Both the position numbers and the translations under genes were made by a program. From assembly GCF_000620785.1 (NCBI RefSeq), contig NZ_JIAI01000002.1:614110-678109 (forward strand): a stretch of DNA of 64,000 nucleotides, given 5' to 3'. The notes under the pieces are model-generated. The model was not told where the DNA came from. It made no database searches and saw only the letters and a program-made list of their open reading frames with translations. The stretch is from Actinospineispora acaciae DSM 45401 (GTDB lineage Bacteria; Actinomycetota; Actinomycetes; Mycobacteriales; Pseudonocardiaceae). Below, one piece after another: positions 25,772 through 36,800 of the stretch (positions are counted from its first letter, which is position 1; each line of letters starts with the position of its first letter).

Positions 25772-26902
25772 GTGGAGATCTCACTCATCGTGATCGTGGT
25801 GGTCATCACCGCGCTGGCCTTCGACTTCACCAACGGGTTCCACGACACCGCCAACGCCATGGCCACCTCGGTGGCCACCGGTGCGCTCGCGCCGAAGGTG
25901 GCCGTCGCCGTCTCGGCGGTGCTCAACCTGGTCGGTGCGTTCCTCTCGATCGAGGTGGCCAAGACCATCTCGAGCGGGTTGGTGGACGATGCCAAGATCA
26001 GTCCAACGGTGATCTTCGGAGGCCTGGTCGGGGCGATCCTGTGGAACCTGGCGACCTGGTACGCGGGGCTGCCGTCCAGCTCGTCGCACGCGCTGTTCGG
26101 CGGCCTGATCGGGGCGACCTGGGTGGCCGCCGGCGCGGACGCTGTGAAGTTCGGCGCGGTGGTGTCCAAGGTGCTGGTGCCGGCGGTGGCGGCGCCGATC
26201 GTGGCCGGCCTGGCCGCGCTGGCCGCCACCTACTTCGCCTACCGGATCACCGCGCGGACCCGCCAGGACGTGGTGGGCCGAGGCTTCAAGATCGGCCAGA
26301 TCGTGTCCGCGTCGATGGTCTCGCTCGCGCACGGCACCAACGACGCGCAGAAGACCATGGGCATCATCACGCTGACCCTGGTCGCCGGTGGCCTGCTGCC
26401 CAGCGGCTCGGCGCCGCCGTTCTGGGTGATCGCCAGCGCCGGCCTGGCCATCGCGCTGGGCACCTACCTCGGCGGCTGGCGGATCATCCGCACCCTGGGC
26501 AAGGGCCTCTACGACATGCAGACCCCGCAGGGCTTCGCCGCCGAGACCAGCAGCACCGCCGTCATCCTGGTGTCCAGCCACCTGGGCTTCCCGCTGTCCA
26601 CCACGCAGGTCGCCTCCGGCTCGATCTTCGGTGCCGGCGCCGGCCGGCGGCTGGCCGACGTCCGCTGGTCGGTGGCCGGGCGGATGGTGATCGCCTGGCT
26701 GCTCACCCTGCCCGCCGCCGCGATCGTCGGCGCCCTGGCCGGCCGCGTCGCCGACACCGGCACGATCGGGACCATCATCGTCGCGCTGGCCGGCATCGCC
26801 GTGGCCGCCGGCATCTACCTCGCGTCCCGCCGTGCCCCGGTGGGCGCCCACAACGTCAACGACGTGCCCTCGCCGGCCGTGCCCGCCGCCGCGAGCGCCT
26901 GA
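25772..26902 (+). CDS. pit: Low-affinity inorganic phosphate transporter (PiT family)
   Basis: A 376-residue membrane protein with about ten helices. Both PiT signature halves are present: FDFTNGFHDTANAMATSVAT near the N-terminus and SLAHGTNDAQKTMGIITL in the second half, followed by GFAAETSSTAVILVSSHLGF and PLSTTQVASGSIFGAG. It imports phosphate-metal complexes driven by the proton gradient. The GTG at 25772 is preceded by a purine-rich GGGAGGGGAGAGACG, which fixes the start; the frame upstream continues into the glnA2 region without transporter sequence. The next gene follows after 16 bases. Confidence 0.93.
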   Translation: MEISLIVIVVVITALAFDFTNGFHDTANAMATSVATGALAPKVAVAVSAVLNLVGAFLSIEVAKTISSGLVDDAKISPTVIFGGLVGAILWNLATWYAGLPSSSSHALFGGLIGATWVAAGADAVKFGAVVSKVLVPAVAAPIVAGLAALAATYFAYRITARTRQDVVGRGFKIGQIVSASMVSLAHGTNDAQKTMGIITLTLVAGGLLPSGSAPPFWVIASAGLAIALGTYLGGWRIIRTLGKGLYDMQTPQGFAAETSSTAVILVSSHLGFPLSTTQVASGSIFGAGAGRRLADVRWSVAGRMVIAWLLTLPAAAIVGALAGRVADTGTIGTIIVALAGIAVAAGIYLASRRAPVGAHNVNDVPSPAVPAAASA

Positions 26903-26918
26903 ACCGAAAGGGTCGAAA

Positions 26919-27140
26919 ATGTCGATCGCATGGGGATCGCTGGCCCAGGTGCTCCTGGTCGGTGTCGGCGTCACGGTGGCCGTGGTGGTGCTCTTCTCGC
27001 TCGGCGTGACCGGCCTGGCCGCCCGGGCGGACGGTGGTGAGTCCGGCGCCGGGTCCGGCCAGGGTACGGCGGTAGCGGCCATCTGCTTCGCGGTGTGCGC
27101 GCTGGTGGTCGGCTACGGGGTGTACTTGATCGTCGCCTGA
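26919..27140 (+). CDS. Small two-helix membrane protein linked to pit
   Basis: A 73-residue protein with two hydrophobic helices (LAQVLLVGVGVTVAVVVLFSLGV and VAAICFAVCALVVGYGVYLIV) joined by a short Gly/Ser/Asp loop. Small proteins of this type commonly follow pit in actinomycetes, so it may assemble with or stabilise the transporter; that is inference from position. The ATG at 26919 lies 16 bases after the pit stop. It is the last intact gene before the island. Confidence 0.75.
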   Translation: MSIAWGSLAQVLLVGVGVTVAVVVLFSLGVTGLAARADGGESGAGSGQGTAVAAICFAVCALVVGYGVYLIVA

Positions 27141-27159
27141 GCCGGGGCACGGCCGCCGT

Positions 27160-27317
27160 CAGAACGGTGGTGGGTCGGGGTTGTCGTCGGGCTCGGGTAG
27201 CGGGGCGATGATGGGTTCGCCCTGGGTGGTGTGGGTTTGGCCGAGCGGGCTGATCCAGGTGAACGTTCCGGGTTCGGGTTGTTCGAGTCGCCAGCCTCCC
27301 ATCGATGTTGGTTTGAC
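27160..27317 (-). pseudogene. C-terminal remnant of a DUF222/13E12-type HNH endonuclease
   Basis: On the minus strand this reads GGWRLEQPEPGTFTWISP, LGQTHTTQGEP, then an acidic Pro-rich end closed by TGA at 27160-27162. This is the tail that follows the HNH motif in DUF222/13E12-family endonucleases. There is no start codon or upstream domain: homology stops near 27317 and unrelated lower-GC sequence begins. The remaining N-terminal and central parts of such a gene, in the same orientation, lie at 56.8-57.5 kb across the island. The residues are recognisable, so the breakage may be fairly recent. Confidence 0.6.
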
Positions 27318-27857
27318 GACTGACTCCGCCCCGCTCAGCCTCCGAGAGCGAGGCGTACTGGGCGGTCGGTCCTTCGGCTTTACCGGCGGTTAGTGTCGGA
27401 CCAGATCGACGCTGATGGCCGATGAAGGCAGCTGATGGCATGGTCGTCCGCGCCGGCTGGCTCCGCGCCTGCCTCCGGCAGGTAGTTGCGAAACCCGCCT
27501 GATAGATGCTCGAGAGCAAGATAAGAATAGAAACAGAACAAATCAGGACTACGCTGATGCGGTCAGAGCGGTCAGACTTGGCGCCCAAATGGGACTGAGT
27601 TTTGTGCTCCTGCGTGAAGCGTACCGTGGTAGCACCAGCCCGCTCGATAAGCCCTGCGCCTGGGCAGCTCAATGAGTTGTGCATCATCTGGGGTGTCCAG
27701 GTGTCCAGGGTGGATCGATACTCGGCTGTCTCCTGGGCGGTTGTTCCGGGACCTGAGGATGTACCTCCGCGTGAGGTGTACCGCGGTTGGTGCCGATCAC
27801 TTCGACAGTTCCAGTTCGGTTGCTGTGCCACATCGCGTTCGAGGAGTCGAGGCTCAG
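27318..27857. other. Leader region of the island, no convincing gene
   Basis: No reading frame here has codon bias or protein features like its neighbours. The stretch around 27500-27560 is clearly richer in A/T than the chromosome on the left. Short tandem repeats are present: GCGGTCAGA twice at 27559-27576 and GTGTCCAG twice at 27693-27708. These could be binding sites upstream of the giant gene, but their 8-9 base period is not the 11 or 22 base period expected for SARP boxes. No tRNA or clear attachment site was found. Confidence 0.5.
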
Positions 27858-30800
27858 GTGTTGTCCGTGTTCTCTACCGGCGGGAGGCGCGCGTGCGCCG
27901 TCCTGTCGTTGTGGGCGCGCGGTGCGATGCCGGTGGTGTCATCGCTTTCGTTCGGCAGGATGTTGGTCGGCGCCTTGATGATATGGATGGCTGCGGCATT
28001 CATTTCGATGAACGGTAATCCGGTGGAAGCCGATTCTGTTCATCGGGAAAGCGCCGCGGCGGTCGAGCCGGCCGGCTATGTTGATGAGGGTTTCGACGGG
28101 TCGGACGACGGATCGAGTGTGGTTGCGCCGCGTTGGGCCGGCGGCATGGGTCGCGCCCAGCCCGCCGTGAGCGGTACGCCCGCATCGGCGGAGGATCCAG
28201 ATGCTGAGTACCTCGAGCCCGCAGTGGCGGCATGGCCGAGGGCAAGCGGCGCCGGCCAGGGCGCCGCTCCGGCGGTCACCAGCCAGGCGGGTGGCACGGT
28301 CGAGCGGGCGGCCTCGGAAGGGCCGGGCGACTCGTCGTTCGACCTCGTGGCCGATCTGTCGAACCGGCTGGGCCTGGCGTGGAACCGTGGCACGGGCGGT
28401 GGTTCGGCGACCGCGCGGTTGCTGGAACCACCGCCCGAGCGGGCTGGGCAGGTCCGTGAGGTGGCGCGTGAGACCTACGGCCAGGGCGCGGCCGAGACGG
28501 CCGGCGACACCCGTACCGGTGATCACTGGCCGGTGCAGCGTCCTCGCCTGCGCGCCGAGGCCGGCCGACAGTCCAGCGAGCTCGAGGCCCCTCGGCAGCT
28601 GCCCCGGCCTCGGGTGAACGCCCTGCAGCCGGCTTCCGCCGCGACGAGCGGCGGATCCTCGGGCGGGCGGGCCGACGAGCTGACGGGCGGTTTCGTCGAC
28701 CTGGTCTCCGGGATCGTCGGCACGGTGGCCGGCAAGAAAGCCGGCGACAGCACCCGCCAAGGATTGAGCGGCATCTCTGACCAGGTGTCTGCCGCGCTGC
28801 GCGCCGGACACAAGCTCAACACCACCAGCGGCGCGGACGCGTCCGGCAGCGGCGACGTGAGCACCGCCGCGCAACCCGGCACCCGTGAACGCGCCTCCCA
28901 GACCAACACCGACAACGGCGCCGCGCTCGCGCTGGCCGCCGGTCACAAGACCAACCAGCCGGACTGCACCGGCACCCCGGACTGCGCGGACAACGGCCCC
29001 GCGCTGACCGGTCGCAAGCCCACCACCCAGGCCGCCCGAGGCCCACCAGCCCGCCCGCGTGACCACAACCAGAACTCCGCCGCCACGACATCCCAGGCGG
29101 CGCTACACAACGGGCTCAACGCAAAACAACTCAACAAGATCGTCGACAAGGTCGCCGGCGGGGCACTGGACTTCACCCAGAACCTGCTCGGCGGACTATC
29201 CAAACTCTTCGCCAACAACGGCCAGACCAACAACAAGGCCAACGGCGGCTCGGCCGGACAGCAGAGCGGCCACTCCCGCCACGGCGGCTCGGGTGACCTG
29301 ACCGGCAAGATCTCCAAACTGACCAACGGCTTCGTCCAAGACCTGCTCAAGCTCGTCGGCAAGACCGGCGGCCAGGGCAAGGGCAGCGGCCACAGCCCGC
29401 CCGGCCAAGGCGGCAAGTCCGGCAAGGGCGGCGACTTGGGCAAGAAGATCTCCGGGCTGGTCGACGACTTCGTCTCCAACGTGCTCAAACTCGTCGGCAA
29501 GGCCGGCGGCCAGGGCAACGGCTCCGGCGGCCAAGCCGGCCGTCCCGGCCGGGGCAGCGGCTCACAGCAGGGCGGGAGCGACCTCGGCGAGCAGATCACC
29601 CAGCTGACCGGAAACTTCGTCCAGAACCTCCTCAAGCTCGTCGGCGCCACCGGCGGCGGCAAGAACGGCCAGTCCAGCCACGGCGGCCAGTCCAGCAAGA
29701 GCGGCAAGGGTGGCTCGGACGACGGCCTGGGCAAGAAGGTCTCCGGCCTCGTCGACAACTTCGTCTCCAACGTCCTCAATCTCGTCAGCAAGACCAGCGG
29801 CCAAGGCAACGGCTCCGGCAACAGCCAGGGCAGTGGCAGCCTCGGAGAGCAAATCACCGAACTGACCGGAAACTTCGTCCAGAACCTCCTCAAACTGGTC
29901 GGCGCCACCGGCGGCGGCCAGGGCAAGGGCTCCGGCGGCGGCCAGTCCGGCCAGGGCGTGAGCCAGGGCGAGGACCAGCAGGCTCAGCCCGAGGAGCCGA
30001 TCACCCACCGGCTGCTTCGGCCCGGCAACGCCGCCCAGGGCTCCGGCGCGCGCGGCATCGAGAACGTCGACCAGGCGCTCGGCGGGGTCGTCGACATGGT
30101 CTCCGGGCTGGTGACCTCCGTGGCCGGCAAGAAGGCCGGCGCGCAGGCCCGCCAAACCCTCACCGGCCTCGCCGACGACGTCTCCGCCGCGATCGCCGCC
30201 GCCGGCCGCAACGGCCTGGACTCCCGAGGCCGGGGCATGGACGGAACCAACACCGCCACCCCGGTCGGCTCCGGCCACGACGGCGGCTCCCCGGCCACCC
30301 CGCCCGACGAGGCCACCGGCCCGATCACCTGCCAGGCCATCGGCGTCTGCCCGGCCCCCAGCGCCCCGACCAAGCAACGCGCCGGCGCCCCTCAGCCCCG
30401 AGGCCCACCGGCCCCGGAGGCCAGCCAGGCGCCAACCCCGATCGCTCCCCCCGCCAAGAAGGCACCGCTCCCCACCGGCATCACCCCAGCCCAGGCCACC
30501 AACGCCGACACGATCGTCAAGGTCGGCCAGAAGATGGGCATCCCCAAGCAAGGACTCCAGGTAGCCCTCGCCGCGGCGTTCCAGGAGTCCGGACTGCGCA
30601 ACGTCCGCTACGGTGACCGCGACTCCCTCGGGCTGTTCCAGCAGCGCCCATCGCAAGGATGGGGAAAGCCTTCCCAGGTACTGGACCCGACCTACGCGGC
30701 CACCCAGTTCTTCAACCACCTCAAGAAGGTCCCCGGCTGGGAAAAGAAGTCCATCACCCAAGCCGCCCAGGCCGTACAGCGCTCCGCGTTCCCCAACGCC

Positions 30801-33800
30801 TACGCCAAATGGGCAAAGAAGGCCTCCGAGTTGGTCGATTACGTGCTGAGCAACCAGCCCCCGAAGCCAGCCCCCACACCGGCCCCGCAAACCGTGCCGC
30901 AACCATCCCCGAAACCCGCCCCCAGCACTGGTACGCCACCCACCGGTGGCTCCGTACCCGACCTGCTCCAGCCGGTGGACGTGGCCAAGCCGTCGTCCGG
31001 TGGCGGGCAGGGTGGTAGGTCTGGGCAGGTCGGACCGGGACCACGGCCGCCGGCGCCAGGCCTGGATGAGGCGATGTCGCGGTTCGCGAACACGGCTTCA
31101 GAGATCATGTCGCAGGTCGTGGGTCGGAAGGGCCCCGGCCAGTACCAGGGCGGCCGGCGTCATGGTCAGGGCGATCTGGCGGGGTCGATTCGTGAGCTGA
31201 CCGGTGGATTCGTGTCCGACCTGTTGGGGTTGCTCGGTGTGTCGAAGCCGGGCGCGTCGTCTGGTGGTGGGACCGGGCAGGTCGGACCGCGGCCACGGCC
31301 GCCGGCGCCGGGGCTGGATGAGGCGTGGTCGCGGTTCGCGGACACGGCGTCGGGCATCGTGTCGCGGGTGGCCGGCAGGCGGGCCGGTGAGCGCTTTCAG
31401 GGCGCGTTGGCAGACCTGGGTGAGCAGTTGATCGGGCCGCCCGGCCGCCCGGGCGGCACTGGTTCGAGCGGCCAGCGGAGTGGAAGCGATCTGGCGGGGT
31501 CGATTCGTGAGCTGACCGGTGGATTCGTGTCCGACCTGTTGGGGTTGCCCGGTGTGTCGAAGCCGGGATCAGACGATGTCGGCGACTCCAGTGACCGGGC
31601 CGGTCAGCGGGTTCAGCCGGAGCGGCCCGACCGGCGCGGCGACGGGGCCGGTGGATTGATCGGCTCAATCCTCGACGCGGTCTCGGACCTCACCGAGGGC
31701 GCCTTGGGCTCGATGTCGTCGGCGCTGGGCCAGGCACCGAGCTCGGGTCACCAGCAACGGCCTGGTGAGCGCCGCCGCGCTGGTGTCGGGCGGGACGACC
31801 TGGCCGGCCCGGTCCAGGAGCTGACGAGCAGGTTCGTGTCCGACCTGCTTGATCGGCTCGACCCGGTGCGGCCGCGCGAGTCGGGCGGCGAGCGCTCCGA
31901 TCAGAGGCCCTGGGACGAGGACGGCCCGGTGGGTCGTGCTGGCCGGCCCGCGGGTGGCGGCAACAGCAGCGGGGGCGGGCTCGGACGTCGCTCCTCGTTG
32001 GAGGAGTTTGATCAGGTTCTGTCCGGGGTGACCGACATGGTGTCCGGGCTGGTGACCAGGGCGGCCGGTCAACGCGCCGGCGGGCAGGCACGGCGGGTGC
32101 TGTCCAGTGCGGCCGAGGATGTGCTGACGGCATTGCGGGCCGCCGGCGACGGACGGCGCGGCGGACTCATCCCCGATGGCAGGCCCGGTGGGTCGGCGGG
32201 CGGGGTGCCCGGTTCGGGTGGCACGTCCGGCCCTGGTGGCGGTGACGGCGGGTGGTCGCTGGACACCGCCCACGGCCGGTTTGCCGGCACCGAGTGCCAG
32301 AGCGACGCCGAGTGCGCCCTGGCCGGCGGCAGCCTCAAGACCCGCCAGCCGGGCCCGCTGGGCGGGCGCGCACCTCCCGAGCTGCTGAACACAGACACCC
32401 AGAGCCCGTACCGGCTGGCCTCCTGGTGGCGGAACAACGACACCGGCGTCAGCCAGGCACTCAACGACCGGCTCGCGGTGGTCAAGGGCCAGAAGAGCCT
32501 GGAAGAGGCCAAGGCCCAGCTGGACGCCAAGAAGATCACCAAGGCCGCCTACGACGAGAAGGTCTCCGCCCAGAAGGCGTTGCAGACCAAGGCCGACCAG
32601 TCGGCCGCCCAGCTCAACCCCGACGACAGCAAGCTGATCAACGACACCATCACGGGCCAGCGCAACCTGGCCACCTCCAAGACCAAGCTGGACGAGGCGC
32701 GCAAGCAGCTCGACGCCAAGAAGATCAGTCAGGCCGACTACGACAAGCAGGCCGCCGCCTACAACACCCAGCGCGAGAAGGTCGACTCGCAGACCGCGCA
32801 GCTGCGCGACGCCGCCGGCTACAACTCCCTCAACGGCGCCGACCCCGGACACGACGGCGCCGGGGCGGCCTGCAGCGCGAACGGGGCGTTCGGCGAATGC
32901 GCCACCGCCGCCGTGGACGCCAAGACCGGCAAGGCCACCGAGAACCAGAGCCTGTGCCTGCTCGGCGTCTCCGACTGCGCCAGCTCGTCCAAGGCCGGCG
33001 ACCGGACCGCGTCGGCGACCTGCGACATCGACAAGGGCTGCGCCACCAGCAGCATGGCCGGCAAGACCACCGCGCAGGCCACCTGCGGCGTCGGGGACTG
33101 CGAGACCTCGACGGTCGCCGACTCCCCGGGCGCGGACACCGTCTGCCAGGCCAAGGGTGGCTGTACGCAGAACGGGAAGACCCCGACCGAACCGGACAAG
33201 CAGGACCTGGCCGCCGGCAAGACCGAGGGAAGCTCGCAGACCCACGGCACCTGCACCAAGGACTGCGCGCTGGTTGGCTTCGCCACCCGGGCCGACGCCG
33301 GCTCGGACTGCCAGACCCGCAACGGCACGTGCGACACCGACTCCACCGGCCGCCGCGCCACCGAAACAAAGCCCGCCCCGGCCAACGAGACCGCCGCCCA
33401 GGCCGCGCAGCGCGCCGCGCAGACCAGCAAGGACAACGGCAGCGACAACGGACAAGCCACCAGCAAGGCCCACTGCCAGGCCAACTCGATCGGCTGCGAC
33501 ACCACCACCACGGTCAAGGCCGGCGTGGACAAGACCACCGGCAAGCGCGGCTGGCTGACCGAGCTCGTGTTCGGCCCGGCCGAGGACACCACCGACACCT
33601 CCAGCCCGGCCAAGCCGGCCGCCGAGGCCGCCGCCCGCTGCGCCCAGGGCGCCACCGACTGCTCCGGCAACGCCGCGACCACCACCGGCGGCAAGACCGA
33701 GAACACCACGACCACCCCTGAAAAGCCGGCGGTGGCCGAGGACAAGGCCTCGGGGCAGGTCAAGGTCCCGGCCACCCCGGCCAAGACGAACACCGACAGC

Positions 33801-36800
33801 CGCACCCTGTCCGGCACCGCCAACTGCCAGATCAAGGGCGGCAAGTGCACCTCCGCCTCGGGCCCGGGCGAGGACGGCGGCACGCTGTCCTACGCCGACG
33901 TCAACTGCCAGGCCAAGGGCTGCGAGGGCAAGGGCACCACCGCCACCAACGCCGAGATCACCGCCGGCGTGAACGGCAAGACCGCCACCCGCAAGATCGA
34001 CGCCCACCACGAGTGCACCGTCGGCGGCACCACCGGCGACTGCTCCACCGACGCCTCCTCCACCGTCACCAACAACAACACCGGCCTCGACCCCGACATC
34101 GAGCTGACCGCCACCGGCACCGAGCAGCCCAAGAAGACCGACCCGACCGCCGAGCTGGCCAAGGGCCTGACCGCGACCAGCAAGACGATCACCACGGTCA
34201 ACTGCGACTCGGCCGACTGCAAGGGCGCCCAGCGCGGCGGTACCTCCGGCTCGGCCTCCGGGGACGTCAAGGAGCGCGCCAGCAAGGCCGCCACCAGCTG
34301 CGAGGTCCACGGCATCGGCGGCACCTGCGGCTCGGCCACCGACACCGAGGTCTCCTACCGCTCTGCTGACAACACGGCCCAGACCGGCCCCGACGGCAAG
34401 CCCCAGCCCGCCGGTGTGGTCAGCGTGTCCCACGCCGACTCCCAGGTCCGCTGCGGCAACATCAACACCGACTCCAAGGAATGCGGCGGCAAGGCCCACA
34501 CGGAGACCTCGGCCCTGGACACCGCGGTCTCCAAGCACTGGCGCGGCGCCTCCACCGACGCCGACTGCACGGTGAAGGGCGGCGGCTGCCAGGGCCAGGC
34601 CAGCTCGGACGCCTCCACCACCACCGACCACGTCAAGACCGACCCGAAGACCGGCAAGCCACTGCCCGGCCAGCCCACGTCCGGCCCGACCGCCACCTCC
34701 CGCGCCGCCGCGAGCGTGGACTGTCGGTCGGTGGCGTGTTCGGGGAGCGCGCGCACCTCCTCGGCCGCCTTCGACACCGCGGTGGCCGGTGGCAAGCCGC
34801 GCACCTCCGAGGGCAGCGCGGGCTGCCAGGCCGGTGCCGGGTCCTGCCAGGTACAGACCCTGTCCCACGCCACCACCGGTCCCGGCGCGGCCACCGCCTA
34901 CGCCGCCGGCCAGCCGGCCAGCGCCGGCCAGAGCGCCAACGTCGGCCAGACCGTCAGCGGCGCCGGCCAGGCCGTCAGCGGCGCCGGCCAGGCCGTCAGC
35001 GCCGACCGGTTGGGTTCCGGCCCGTCGGCCGCCTCCACCGCCGGCGGCAAGCTGTCCTGCCAGGCCGAGGACCAGTGCGTCGGCGGCAACGGCGGCAAGA
35101 TCACCGCGACGGTCACCGCCACCGATCCGTCGGTCTCCGACCAGCCGCGCGGCAACCGCGCCGAGGGCTACTGCACCGACGCCACCGCCGCCGGCTGCAC
35201 CGCCGTGGTCAACGGCGCCGCGTCCTCCGCCCCGGACGCCAACCGCATCGCCCCAATGGTCGCCGACCAGCCCACCAGCAACGCCACCGTCACCAACACC
35301 GCGACCGGGGAGAACACCGGCAACAAGACCGGCGAGCGCACGAACACCGGCGCCGGAGGTAAGAACGGCAGGGCCGCCAAGGATGTCACCGCCACCCCCG
35401 AGGGCCAGGACCCGGCCGGCCAGGGCGGCCAGCGGCCCAACCCACCGGCCACCGCTCCCGGGGCGTCCGCGAGCTCGGGCGGTCCGACCGTTCCCGGCGC
35501 GTCCAGCTGGACCTCCGCCTGGGCCGCAGTGCACTGCGACGGCGACAGCGCCTGCAAGGGCACCCCACACAGCTCGGCCACCGGGCTGGGCGCCGACAAC
35601 CACAACAGCGGCGGCGCAGGCTCGCGGGGCCCACCGGAGGCCACCGGAACCACCAACGCACGCTGCGACACCTCCGGTGCCGCCTGCCAGGCCACCAGCG
35701 ACACCACCGCCGGGTCCGGGCAGGTCGTCGCCGACATCTTGACCGAACAGAACAAGGCCGCCGCCGAACAGGCCGGCCAACAACTCGAGCGGGCCAAGCA
35801 GGCCGCCGAACAGGCCAAGCAGGCCGCTATCGCCCCCAGCGCCACCGCCGAGCAGCGCAAGGCCGCCACCGCCGCCGACAAGGCCGTCGAGCAGGCCACC
35901 AAGGCCGCCACCGACGCCGCCGACGCCGCGAAGAAGCCGGTCACCGACGCCCCCGCCACCCTGGCTCTCTCGCACGCCGCCGCCCGCTGCGCCGGCTCGA
36001 CCAACGGCGCCGGCTGCACCGCGACCACCACCGGCGACACCACCGGGCTGCCCGGCACCTCCCACACCAGCGCCGCCTGCGCCCCCGGACCCGGGGGATG
36101 CGCGGTCACCAGCGTCGCGTCCGCGCGCATCACCCAGAACGCCGGTCAGGGCGCGGACGGTAAGCCCATCCCGGGGGCCACCGGCGGCGCGCAGACCAGC
36201 TCCGAGGTCTCCTGTCCCAAGGCGGGCTGCACCGGAAAGGTCACCGGCACCGCGAACCCCACCGCCGGCCCGGACGGCCAGCGGTCCCGCTCGGTTGCCA
36301 ACGGCGACGCGGCCTGCGACGGCTCGGGCACGTGTGAGGCCCAGATCACCGCCGGCTCGTCCACCACGACCTCCACCCCCGCGAACGGGGCGGCGGACGG
36401 GTTCGCCGCCACCAGCGCCCACGTCGAGGTGGCCTGTGGCAACGGCGGCGCCGGCTGCGGCACCCGCGCCTCGTCCAGCACCGAGACCGCCGGCGCCGAC
36501 AAGGTGACCGCCAAGTCCACCACCAGCTGCCAGACCGGCGGCACCTGCCAGGCCGGCACCGGCGGGATGGCCGCGAAGGACTTCACCGAGGCCAGCGCGA
36601 ACTGCGCCGTCACCGGTTGCCGCACCCACACCGAGGGCAACGCCGAGGCCACCCCGCCACCGGGCACGGCGCCGAATACCACCGCGTCCCACGCCGCCAC
36701 CTCACGCACCGACTGCACCGCCGGCGCGGGCGGCCGGTGCGGCGGCTCCAGCCGGGTCGCGGCCAGCCCGGAGTACGCGCTCGCGGCCGCCGCCTGCGCG

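Noticed and set aside
27559..27576. Tandem GCGGTCAGA repeats considered as SARP boxes for the giant gene
   Set aside because: The period is 9 bases, not the 11 or 22 expected for SARP heptamer repeats, and distance to a promoter is unknown.
26971..27831. 286-codon minus-strand frame across the left edge of the island
   Set aside because: It crosses the pit-linked gene, the HNH remnant in the wrong frame, and lower-GC leader sequence without coding character.
27318..27857. Search for a tRNA or attachment site at the island edges
   Set aside because: No cloverleaf and no convincing matching repeat was found between the left and right boundaries by eye.
31665..36692. Long open frame of 1,675 codons on the minus strand inside the giant gene
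   Set aside because: Its product is a monotonous Gly/Ala/Val/Leu-rich string with no domain, explained by the strong GC bias of the plus-strand codons; the plus frame has clear domain and cysteine-pair structure.
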